Below, one piece after another: positions 24,250-31,294 of a DNA stretch of 37,701 nt; the stretch's first letter is position 1, and every line of letters begins with the position of its first letter. Made by a program: the position numbers and the translations under genes. The notes under the pieces were generated by a model that made no database searches, had not been told where the DNA came from, and saw nothing but the letters and a program-made list of their open reading frames with translations. Source of the stretch: Amycolatopsis sp. CA-126428 (lineage in GTDB: Bacteria; Actinomycetota; Actinomycetes; Mycobacteriales; Pseudonocardiaceae); assembly GCF_002904335.1 (NCBI RefSeq), contig NZ_PPHF01000041.1, positions 1 through 37,701 on the forward strand, in the 5' to 3' direction.

Positions 24250-24347
24250 GCGGCGCTACCGTCCGGCGTCACAATCCGGCTTCGGGGTGGTGGGTCCCCC
24301 GAAGCTTCAGTGAACCGCGCCGCCCCCATCCACGGCCAGACCACCAC

Positions 24348-24359
24348 CGAACCGGTTCG
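24348..24359. promoter_or_regulatory. Upstream operator of the GH39-like gene
   Basis: CGAACCGGTTCG, a perfect palindrome with a central CpG typical of LacI-family sites. It lies upstream of the -35 and is identical to the 12-bp core of the downstream site; the centres are 66 bp apart. Confidence 0.68.
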
Positions 24360-24374
24360 CCTCCATTTGGTCGA

Positions 24375-24403
24375 TTGTCGCCAAAAACCCTCCAGCGTAA
24401 GTT
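24375..24403 (+). promoter_or_regulatory. Predicted promoter of the GH39-like gene
   Basis: TTGTCG (24375-24380) and TAAGTT (24398-24403) are separated by 17 bp, a good primary-sigma arrangement. Transcription should start near 24410, at the edge of the downstream operator, about 62 nt before the GTG start. Confidence 0.55.
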
Positions 24404-24411
24404 CCTCACTG

Positions 24412-24427
24412 GTCGAACCGGTTCGAC
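24412..24427. promoter_or_regulatory. Downstream operator of the GH39-like gene
   Basis: GTCGAACCGGTTCGAC, a perfect 16-bp palindrome that starts about where transcription is predicted to begin. With the upstream copy it brackets the promoter, so repression by a looped dimer-of-dimers or by direct blocking is expected. Confidence 0.7.
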
Positions 24428-24471
24428 GACCGAGGTCGACCCCCGCAAGTCCACCGCCAAAGGAGTCGTCT

Positions 24472-26316
24472 GTGGACCTCTCGCGTCAGCGGCCCCGCGC
24501 TCGCCGTGGCCTGGCCGCCCTCCTGATCACCGGCGCACTGACCGGTGCCTCCGCCGTGGCCCTCCCCGCACCGGCCGAGGCCGCCGACGAGTCGGTCTCG
24601 GTCGACTTCTCCGCCGTCGGCGGCTCGCCCACCTACCGGGCCTCCGGGTGGATCTACGGCATGACCGAGAACGCGTCGGGGCCGCCCGACCACTTCTACC
24701 GGGACGTGAACTTCCAGGCGATGCGGGCCGGGGGAGCGCAGCTCGACAGCCCGGGTGGCTGGGTGTCGGGCAAATACGACCGGCGGTGGAACGCCACCCG
24801 CGCCCAGCTGCTGCGCACCCGCTCGCTCGGCGGGCAGTTCGTCCTGCTCGTCCACGACCTCTGGGGCGCCGACGGCTACCCGATTTCCCGGTTCCCCGGC
24901 GACAACGGCGACTGGACCGACTACGACAACTTCCTCACCCGCCTGATCGGCGACGTGCGGGCGACGGGTGCCCCGGTCGAGTGGGACATCTGGAACGAGC
25001 CCAACATCTCGCTGTTCTGGAACCGGCCGCAGAGCCAGTACTTCGCCATGTGGCAGCGCGCCTACCAGCGGATCCGGGCGGCCTTCCCGGCGCAGGCGAT
25101 CGTCGGCCCCAGCCTCGCCGGCGTCCCGTCGACTTCGGGGAGCTGGTGGACGCAGTACCTCGACTTCGTCCGCGGCTCGAACACGGTGCCGGACATCGTC
25201 AGCTGGCACTCGCTGCCGGGTGACCCGGTGGCGAACGTCGCCGCGGCCGACGCGTCACTCGGCTCGCGCGGCATCCCGCACCCGAAGCCCTACCAGATCA
25301 ACGAATACGGGGCGTCGAACGAGCAGAACCCCGGGGACGGCGCCTGGTACATCGCCCGGCTCGAACGCGCCGGCGCCGACGGGCTGCGCGCCAACTGGGC
25401 GAGCGGCGGCAACCTGCACGACGACCTCGGCAACCTGCTCGTCCGCACCTCCGCGGGCCGGTACCAGCCCAAGGGCGAGTGGTGGGCCTACCGCTTCTAC
25501 GCCTCGCAGACCGGCCGGCTCGTGACCACGAAACCCAGTCCCGCCTACGACCCCTTCGCCACGAAGGCGGCCGGGGTGGCGAAGATCCTGGTCGGCGGCG
25601 GTGGCACGACCGGGAACGTCGCGGTCGCCCTGCAGCGGCTGGACACCACCTCCGGTGTCGTCCAGAACAACCAGGTGCGGGTGATCGTCCAGCGGATCCC
25701 GTACAACGGCGGGGCCGCGGTCCAGAGCCCGGTCACCATCCAGGACTCCGTGGCCACGGTTTCCGGCAACGCCTTGACCGTGAACCTGCCGCACACCACG
25801 GTCGACGACGCGGTGAGCATCACCCTGCTGCCGCCGTCGGACAGCGGCTTCCAGACCGTCGCCGTCGCCCAGCATTCCCAGCAGTGCCTGGACAACACCG
25901 ACCTGAGCACCGCCGACGGCAACCGGCAGCAGCAGGACGTCTGCGACGGCGGAGCCCAGCAACAGTGGAACTTCCGGCCCGTGGCCGGCGCCGCGGGCAC
26001 GTACACCGTCGTCAACCAGCAGAGCGGCAAGTGCCTCGAAGTCGCCGGTGCCTCGGCCGCCGACGGTGCCGCCGTCCAGCAGCGCACCTGCACCGACGGG
26101 GCGACGAACCAGCAGTTCTCGCCGCGGCGGGTCACCTACGGCGGGAACGACTCCCACGACTACCAGCTCGTCGCCCGGCACAGCGGCAAGTGCGTCGACG
26201 TCAACGGCGTTTCCACCGCCGCGCGCGCCCCGGTGATCCAGTGGACGTGCAAGCCGGTCACCCAGAACAGCCCGCTCAACCAGACCTGGCGGCTGTGGGG
26301 CCGGGGACCGGCCTGA
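24472..26316 (+). CDS. Secreted clan-A glycoside hydrolase (GH39-like) with RICIN domain
   Basis: A 614-residue protein. The signal peptide ends near residue 38 (PAEAADES). A TIM-barrel (about 45-400) has the acid/base E176 in VEWDIWNEPNISLFW and the nucleophile E278 in PYQINEYGAS, spaced as in clan GH-A and most like GH39. The flanking blocks HFYRDVNFQAMRAGGAQLDS and GQFVLLVHDLWG look unusual to me. A beta-sandwich (about 400-460) is followed by a ricin-type trefoil (about 462-614; QQQWNF, NQQFSP, NQTWRL). GTG 24472 has AAAGGAG 6 nt upstream. Monocistronic with paired operators. GH39 includes xylosidases and arabinogalactan-acting enzymes; the substrate cannot be chosen from sequence. The convergent gene downstream is unrelated. 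Confidence 0.85.
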   Translation: MDLSRQRPRARRGLAALLITGALTGASAVALPAPAEAADESVSVDFSAVGGSPTYRASGWIYGMTENASGPPDHFYRDVNFQAMRAGGAQLDSPGGWVSGKYDRRWNATRAQLLRTRSLGGQFVLLVHDLWGADGYPISRFPGDNGDWTDYDNFLTRLIGDVRATGAPVEWDIWNEPNISLFWNRPQSQYFAMWQRAYQRIRAAFPAQAIVGPSLAGVPSTSGSWWTQYLDFVRGSNTVPDIVSWHSLPGDPVANVAAADASLGSRGIPHPKPYQINEYGASNEQNPGDGAWYIARLERAGADGLRANWASGGNLHDDLGNLLVRTSAGRYQPKGEWWAYRFYASQTGRLVTTKPSPAYDPFATKAAGVAKILVGGGGTTGNVAVALQRLDTTSGVVQNNQVRVIVQRIPYNGGAAVQSPVTIQDSVATVSGNALTVNLPHTTVDDAVSITLLPPSDSGFQTVAVAQHSQQCLDNTDLSTADGNRQQQDVCDGGAQQQWNFRPVAGAAGTYTVVNQQSGKCLEVAGASAADGAAVQQRTCTDGATNQQFSPRRVTYGGNDSHDYQLVARHSGKCVDVNGVSTAARAPVIQWTCKPVTQNSPLNQTWRLWGRGPA

Positions 26317-26329
26317 CCCCCGGCACCGT

Positions 26330-26351
26330 CCGGCGCTTCTTCAGGCGCCGG
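26330..26351. terminator. Bidirectional hairpin between GH39-like and lcp genes
   Basis: CCGGCGC (26330-26336) pairs with GCGCCGG (26345-26351) over an 8-nt loop that contains the stop codon of the convergent lcp gene. Confidence 0.5.
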
Positions 26352-27522
26352 GCCGGTTTCCGGTGGGGATAGTGATGGGCGTGCTCGTCGAAGACGTGCC
26401 CTTGTTGAGGAACAGCATGGCGAGCGCGCGGATGAACTGGTCGAAGAGGTAGAAACCCGCCGGGGCGATGGGCAGCAAGCCCTCCCGGAAGGCGATGTAC
26501 GCGGGCCACCCGGTGCGGATCAGGGTGGCCGCCGCGTAGTCGCGTGGCAGGCCGAGCCAGTCGCCGACTTCGTTGCTGAGCACGTACCGCACGAACTCGT
26601 TCAGGAAGCCGCGGGTGACGCCCAGGTCGATCTGCGCGGTCAGGCCGAGCAGGTCCGCGGCCAGCTCCTTGCCTTCGGGCGTCGGGGCGAGCAGCGGGGT
26701 GAGCACCTGGGCCGACTGCGTGTCCGCCTCGGCCCACGTCTTCGGGATGAACTCGTCCCGGACACCGAGCAGGTGGATGGCGACCTGCCACTGGTGCAGG
26801 AAGGCGTCCTCGTCCGCGGCGGACATCGGGACGTGCCACTCCTTGAGCTTCCGGTGCACGAAGGTGCCGAGGCTGTGGAAGGTGACCAGGATGTCGCCGT
26901 TGCTGATCGGCACCCGCTCGTCGGCGACCGCCCGCCAGTGCGGCGACTGCGGCAGCAGGTGGCGCACCGCGGCGTGCACCAGGCGCGTCTTGTTGGCCGT
27001 GACCACGAACTGGCCCGAGGGCTCGAACGCGCGGGCCTCGCTCAGGTCGTAGCCGAAGGTGAACGTCTTGGCCGCGCGGTCCTGCATGGCGGCACCCCCG
27101 GCGGACCAGTAGACCGACCGGGCCTCCCGCGGGATGACCGTGCTCATGATGCCGCTGCCGAGGCCGTAAAGCAGGAACAGGTAGGTGTCCTTGCGCCGGT
27201 TGAAGTCGGCGGCGCGGCGCAGCTTGGCGGGGTCGGCCCAGGAGGGCAGCCGGTTGGCGCCCTGGAGCCAGGCGGCGACGTCCGCGGGCAGGCCGGCGGG
27301 CAGCGGGTCGGCGTTGTCCACCCACGACCGCAGGGCGGTGTTGACCGCGGGGACCCCGCCGGTGTCGAGGACGCCCGCCATCAGGCGGTCCACTTCGTCG
27401 TCCCAGACCCACCAGGGGTCGGTCGCGGTCGTCGACGCCCAGGCCGGGACGACGCTCGCCGCGCCCACCAGGCCCAGTGCCACGCCGAGCGAAAGGGCGT
27501 TCCTCCTGCTGAGATTGCTCAT
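26341..27522 (-). CDS. lcp: Latex-clearing protein (rubber oxygenase), DUF2236 family
   Basis: A 393-residue protein. The twin-arginine signal LSRRNALSLGVALG ends near residue 30 (PAWASTT). Lcp is a b-type haem dioxygenase that cuts poly(cis-1,4-isoprene) into oligo-isoprenoids outside the cell. The residues I recall as important in Streptomyces K30 Lcp are all here at a constant offset of 15: E133, R149, K152, T153, R180, haem ligand H183 and R187 (E148, R164, K167, T168, R195, H198, R202 in K30), in AMQDRAAKTFTFGYD and NKTRLVHAAVRHLLPQSPHW. Length is normal. ATG 27522 has AAGGAA at long spacing. It is divergent from a TetR-type gene, as in known lcp loci. Not every DUF2236 protein is an Lcp, but this residue set is specific. 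Confidence 0.93.
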   Translation of the reverse strand: MSNLSRRNALSLGVALGLVGAASVVPAWASTTATDPWWVWDDEVDRLMAGVLDTGGVPAVNTALRSWVDNADPLPAGLPADVAAWLQGANRLPSWADPAKLRRAADFNRRKDTYLFLLYGLGSGIMSTVIPREARSVYWSAGGAAMQDRAAKTFTFGYDLSEARAFEPSGQFVVTANKTRLVHAAVRHLLPQSPHWRAVADERVPISNGDILVTFHSLGTFVHRKLKEWHVPMSAADEDAFLHQWQVAIHLLGVRDEFIPKTWAEADTQSAQVLTPLLAPTPEGKELAADLLGLTAQIDLGVTRGFLNEFVRYVLSNEVGDWLGLPRDYAAATLIRTGWPAYIAFREGLLPIAPAGFYLFDQFIRALAMLFLNKGTSSTSTPITIPTGNRPGA

Positions 27523-27681
27523 TTACTTACCTAGCTTCCTTGGTAGGCAGTAGCCGGTCAGACTGGGTATGAGCGGTGCTTGAGAGGAGATTCCTCATTA
27601 ACATAGAAGGTGACTCGCGGGTCGGCAAGACCTCGCCCGCCTGTGGTTGACTGACCGCATGGCCCCGCGCACTTCGCTCCG
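27523..27681. promoter_or_regulatory. Divergent promoter region of lcp and the double-TetR gene
   Basis: It contains GAGGA-GAT-TCCTC (27584-27596), a short perfect inverted repeat about mid-way between the two starts and a fair TetR operator candidate. A weaker TACC...GGTA pair lies near 27527-27544. No convincing -35/-10 pair was seen for either gene. Confidence 0.42.
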
Positions 27682-28848
27682 GTGGCCGCGGTGACCGCCG
27701 AGCCGGCCGCGGCCGTCCGGCCTCGCAACCGGCGGCAGCTCATCGTCGAGGCGGGCGCCGCGGTGTTCAGCGAGCGCGGCTACCACGCGGCGTCCATGGA
27801 GGAGATCGCGGCGCGCGTGGGCATCACCGCGGCCGCCCTGTACCGGCACTTCCCGAACAAGTACGCGCTCTTCGCCGAGTGCGCGAACGTCATGGCGGAC
27901 CGGCTCGTCGCCGCGCTCGCCGAAGTGGCCCCGGACGCGCCCCTCGCGGAGATCTTCGCCGCCGTCACCCGGGTCACCGTCGCCCACCGGGAAACCGGGG
28001 GCGTGTACCGGTGGGAGGCCCGGTACCTCGAGCGCGAAGACCGCCGGCTGCTCGCCGGGAAGTTCGCGCACGTCGTCGAGCGCGTGGCGGCGGCGGTGCG
28101 GCGCGAGCACCCGTGGCCCGGCGAGCACCTGCGGGCCGTGGCGGCGCTGGGGGCCATCGGGTCGGTCACGACGCACCACAACTCGATCGGCCGGCGCCGG
28201 GTCGGGGACCTGCTGCGGGCCGCGGCGGGCCGGGTGGCCGCCACCGGCCCCGCCACGGCGCACGCGCCCTTCGTCGAGATCCCGGCCCCGCCGGTGCCCC
28301 GGACCCGGCGGTCGGAGATCCTCGCGGCCGCCGTCCCGCTGTTCGAACGGGACGGGTTCGCCACCGTGACGAACGGCCGGATCGCCGAGGCGGTCGGGCT
28401 GGTGCCGTCCGCGCTCTACCGGTACTTCCCGGGCAAGGCCGACATCCTGGCGGCGGCCTGCCTGCAAGCCGCGGCGCTGCTGGCCCAGGCGGTCGAGCAC
28501 AACCTGCGCGGGACGACCGATCCGCACGGCGCCCTGAGCGCCCTGACGGCGACGTATGTGGCCTACAGCTTCGAGCACAGTGCCCTCAACAGCGTGGCCA
28601 ACGCGGAAATCGCCGGCTTGCCCGACGCCCTTCGCCGCCCGCTGGTCGCGGCGCAGCGCGAGCACATCGCCGTGTGGGAGCAGCACCTGGGCGAAGCCCG
28701 CCCGGAACTCGATGCCCGCCAGGCCCGGGTGCTGGTGCACGCGGGCTTCGGCGTGGTGGTCGAGGCCGGCCGCCGGCTGCGGTGGGCGGACCGCCCCGAG
28801 CACCGGGCCGCGGTGGCCGCGCTGCTCGTCAGCGCCCTCGGGCTGTGA
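27682..28848 (+). CDS. Regulator with two tandem TetR domains
   Basis: A 388-residue protein, about twice the usual TetR length. The first HTH is RNRRQLIVEAGAAVFSERGY, then HAASMEEIAARVGITAAALY and RHFPNK (about residues 13-60). The second is RRSEILAAAVPLFERDGFAT, then VTNGRIAEAVGLVPSALYRY (about 209-250). Each is followed by a helical ligand-type domain, so one chain carries two DNA-binding units. A single chain could bind a full operator, or two chains two operators. GTG 27682 or GTG 27691 may be the start; neither has a clear ribosome site. It is divergent from lcp, and known lcp genes are often next to a TetR repressor, so control of lcp is the simplest reading. The next gene begins 207 bp away and is convergent. 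Confidence 0.87.
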   Translation: MAAVTAEPAAAVRPRNRRQLIVEAGAAVFSERGYHAASMEEIAARVGITAAALYRHFPNKYALFAECANVMADRLVAALAEVAPDAPLAEIFAAVTRVTVAHRETGGVYRWEARYLEREDRRLLAGKFAHVVERVAAAVRREHPWPGEHLRAVAALGAIGSVTTHHNSIGRRRVGDLLRAAAGRVAATGPATAHAPFVEIPAPPVPRTRRSEILAAAVPLFERDGFATVTNGRIAEAVGLVPSALYRYFPGKADILAAACLQAAALLAQAVEHNLRGTTDPHGALSALTATYVAYSFEHSALNSVANAEIAGLPDALRRPLVAAQREHIAVWEQHLGEARPELDARQARVLVHAGFGVVVEAGRRLRWADRPEHRAAVAALLVSALGL

Positions 28849-29055
28849 TCTCGGGCCGGCCTACCAGCACTGGCCGCGGGAGCGCTCGATGCCGGTCGCG
28901 GAGTTCACCGACGAACCCGCCGTGGCCGGCCCCCCGACGACGTGGTCCGGCGCGACGGACTCCGGCAGGCGCTGCTGACCCTGCCGTCCGGATCACGACG
29001 GACGCGGACGGTCGCAGGACGACCAGCGACCGGCCCGGGCCACGGCGGCTGACCA

Positions 29056-29493
29056 TCACCTCGCGGATTTGGTTTCGCACCGCACTCGCGGCGCGGCCTC
29101 GGTCCCGGAGGCCACGCAGTCGACGACCCGGCCGGGCGCCGGAACGGCGTAGCTGAAGACGATCGGCGCGTCGGAGTCCGGCCCGGCCGAGAACTTGACG
29201 ACCGTGGCCTTCCGGTTTCCGTTGCCGTGCAAGGTCTTCGAGTAGTAGGTGGTGTGCGGGCCGATGGCGGTGGTGATGCCGTCGCCGTCGTCGTCGAGTT
29301 CGTGCACGTTGAGCACGTAGTCGCCGGTGGTGTACTTGCCTTCGTTCTCGTGGCCGGCATCGGCCGGGGCCGAGCTGGTGATTTCGGGCGAGACGGGATC
29401 GGCGGCGGTGGCGATGACGGTGGCCCCGACGGCGACCACCGCGGCCCCGGCCACGGCCGCGGTGACGACGACTCGCTTGGCGGTGAACTTCAT
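29056..29493 (-). CDS. Hypothetical secreted protein, 145 aa
   Basis: Not recognised. A signal peptide or single N-terminal membrane anchor (KFTAKRVVVTAAVAGAAVVA, ending near residue 30) is followed by a 115-residue domain. An acidic HELDDDGDGITTAIGPH segment (about 65-81) resembles a calcium-loop DxDxDG motif. Two cysteines (VVDCVASG and RVRCETK) could form a disulfide near the C-terminus. GGGAGGAGGGG directly precedes ATG 29493, so expression may be strong. No operon partner: the TetR gene ends 207 bp away on the other strand, and the 207-bp gap holds no clear feature. Export is well supported; function is unknown. Confidence 0.8.
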   Translation of the reverse strand: MKFTAKRVVVTAAVAGAAVVAVGATVIATAADPVSPEITSSAPADAGHENEGKYTTGDYVLNVHELDDDGDGITTAIGPHTTYYSKTLHGNGNRKATVVKFSAGPDSDAPIVFSYAVPAPGRVVDCVASGTEAAPRVRCETKSAR

Positions 29494-29551
29494 GGTCCCC
29501 TCCTCCCCGCCTGACGATCAAGCTAGGGGAGGGCAGGGGCAGGTCACCTCG

Positions 29552-29572
29552 GCCGAAGGGGCGGTTCGGCCA
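29552..29572. repeat. 7-bp inverted repeat in a divergent promoter region
   Basis: GGCCGAA-N7-TTCGGCC lies between the divergent starts at 29493 and 29674. It could be an operator or a leader hairpin for the plus-strand gene. Confidence 0.42.
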
Positions 29573-29673
29573 CCGCGGGCTCGTCCTTTCGGCCGATGTC
29601 CGGCGGCACCGGCCGGCTCGCGGTGACCGGGCGGCGAACCGGCGTCAACCTGCGTGCGGGCGAGAGGGGCCGC

Positions 29674-30135
29674 ATGCGTGGTTGCTGCTGCTGGGTGCTG
29701 CTGTTCTTCGTCTCGAGCGCCGTCGGGCTCCCCCTGATGGCCCGCCGCCGGTTCCGCCGGTACTTCGCGCTCGCCGACCGGATCGGCGCCCGCGACGGCC
29801 GGGTCGTCCGGGAACTGACGAAGAAGTTCATGGTCATCGGCTTCGAGCCCGGGGTGACCGTGCAGACCCTGCGCCCCGGCACCGAAGGCGAAGTGCTCGT
29901 GAAGCTCCGCAGGGCTGCTCTCGAGGCGGGCTGCGGGTTCGTCCCTCGCGACGGTTTTCGCCTCCAGAGCGAGGCATTCGAGGCGTCGCTCACGATCCAC
30001 GTGCACGGGCCGGGCGGCCACAACCGGGAGCACGTTCCCGAGGGGTACGTGATGACGGAAGTCTCGATCGACGAGTGGAAGGGCTTCCGGTCGGTCAAGC
30101 TCCGGCGCGCCCGCGGCGGCGACCGGCCGGCCTGA
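29674..30135 (+). CDS. Hypothetical membrane-anchored protein, 153 aa
   Basis: Not recognised. The N-terminus MRGCCCWVLLFFVSSAVGLP is one hydrophobic segment with three adjoining cysteines. About 130 soluble residues follow, beginning with a basic RRRFRRYF patch. FMVIGFEPGVTVQTLRPG and LTIHVHGPGG look like beta-strands of an alpha/beta domain. The Cys-Cys-Cys run could be acylated or could bind metal; it is not a lipobox. ATG 29674 has GAGAGGGG upstream; an in-frame ATG at 29596 would add 26 residues that look unlike a leader. It is convergent with the SDR gene only 6 bp away, with no clear terminator between. Confidence 0.65.
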   Translation: MRGCCCWVLLFFVSSAVGLPLMARRRFRRYFALADRIGARDGRVVRELTKKFMVIGFEPGVTVQTLRPGTEGEVLVKLRRAALEAGCGFVPRDGFRLQSEAFEASLTIHVHGPGGHNREHVPEGYVMTEVSIDEWKGFRSVKLRRARGGDRPA

Positions 30136-30141
30136 ACCCGG

Positions 30142-31140
30142 TCACGACCGCGCCCGCCGCCACACCGCCAGCGCCGTCGCGGCCAAGGCACTCCCCGCTG
30201 CGGCGAGGGCACCGTGGTGCCGGCTCGCCCACAGCTGCACGCTTCTCGGCGTCGCCTTGTCGTCGAACTGGCCGTGCGCACCGAAATCCCGCGCGCGGTC
30301 CGCGGGCGACCACAGGTTCTCCGGCTGGTCCGACGGCTTCGTGGCTCCCGTCTGCTGCGACCGGTAGCCGGTCCGGGCGAGGTACCGATCGAGGACACCC
30401 GGCGCGACGGCGTTCGCGATGAGTGTGCCGACCGTGCTCCCGCCGACCCAGTACTCCCGGCGGCGCGGGTGATCGGCCGCGTGCAGCACCGCCCGGGCCG
30501 CCACCTCCGGCTGGTAGATCGGGGGCACCGGCTGGGCCTGGTTCGGCAGCTTGGACCGCACCCAGGAGAACTGCGGCGTGTTGACCGCCGGCATCTGCAC
30601 CATCGTCGTGCGGACGTGGCTGCCGTCGTGCAGCAGCTCGCAGCGCAGGGCCTCGTTGAACCCCTGGGTCGCGTGCTTCGCGCCGCAATACGCGCTCTGC
30701 AAAGGGATTCCGCGGTACGCCAGCGCCGAGCCGACCTGCACGATCGTGCCGCGATCGCGCGGCTTCATCCGGCGCAGGGCGGCCATCGTGCCGTGCACGT
30801 AGCCGAGGTAGCTCACGTCGGTGACGCGGCGGAACTCGTCCGGCTCGATCTCCGCGAACGGCGCGAAAACCGAAGTGAACGCCACGTTCACCCACACGTC
30901 GATCGGGCCGAGTTCCCGCTCGGCCCGGGAAGCGGCGGCGTCGACCTGGTCGAAATCGGCGACGTCGGTGGGAATGGCGAGCGCCGTCCCCCCGCTTCGG
31001 GTGACATCTTCCGCGGCGGCTTCGAGGCCTTCCTTCCCGCGTGCCAGCAGGGCGACCCGCGCCTGCCGGGCCCCGAACGCCCGCGCCACGGCGCGGCCGA
31101 TACCGCCACTGGCCCCGGTCACGACGACGACCTGGTTCAT
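30142..31140 (-). CDS. Short-chain dehydrogenase/reductase with C-terminal membrane segment
   Basis: A 332-residue classical-type SDR. The cofactor motif TGASGGIG is at 8-15 and the catalytic S138, Y151 and K155 in VGSALAYRGIPLQSAYCGAK. The usual NNAG structural motif reads VNVAF (84-88), a noticeable change though the catalytic residues are intact. Beyond the roughly 250-residue core there is an extension ending in AALAAAGSALAATALAVWRR, a probable C-terminal membrane anchor. ATG 31140 has GGAGG upstream. It lies 155 bp downstream of the pyruvate oxidase-like gene on the same strand, so co-transcription is possible. Substrate unknown; long SDRs of this shape are common in actinobacteria. Confidence 0.9.
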   Translation of the reverse strand: MNQVVVVTGASGGIGRAVARAFGARQARVALLARGKEGLEAAAEDVTRSGGTALAIPTDVADFDQVDAAASRAERELGPIDVWVNVAFTSVFAPFAEIEPDEFRRVTDVSYLGYVHGTMAALRRMKPRDRGTIVQVGSALAYRGIPLQSAYCGAKHATQGFNEALRCELLHDGSHVRTTMVQMPAVNTPQFSWVRSKLPNQAQPVPPIYQPEVAARAVLHAADHPRRREYWVGGSTVGTLIANAVAPGVLDRYLARTGYRSQQTGATKPSDQPENLWSPADRARDFGAHGQFDDKATPRSVQLWASRHHGALAAAGSALAATALAVWRRARS

Positions 31141-31294
31141 GCTTGCCTCCGTTTCCCGTACCGGCTCAAGTGGCCGCGACCACCGGCGCCGCGGCGCGCC
31201 ACCGAGGCGACACCACGGCCGGTCCGAACATGCTCACGCCGTGCAGGCAAGATCCCGCCGCCCCACACCGCCCGCGCCGCCGCGACCCCGCGCG

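Noticed and set aside
27527..27544. TACC...GGTA inverted repeat as the TetR operator for lcp
   Set aside because: Only four bases per arm match cleanly; GAGGA-GAT-TCCTC at 27584 is better, though also unproven.
28879..28888. GGGAGCGCTC, a CebR-like core
   Set aside because: The outer bases do not continue the palindrome, and the site lies after the end of the double-TetR gene, not in front of a sugar gene.
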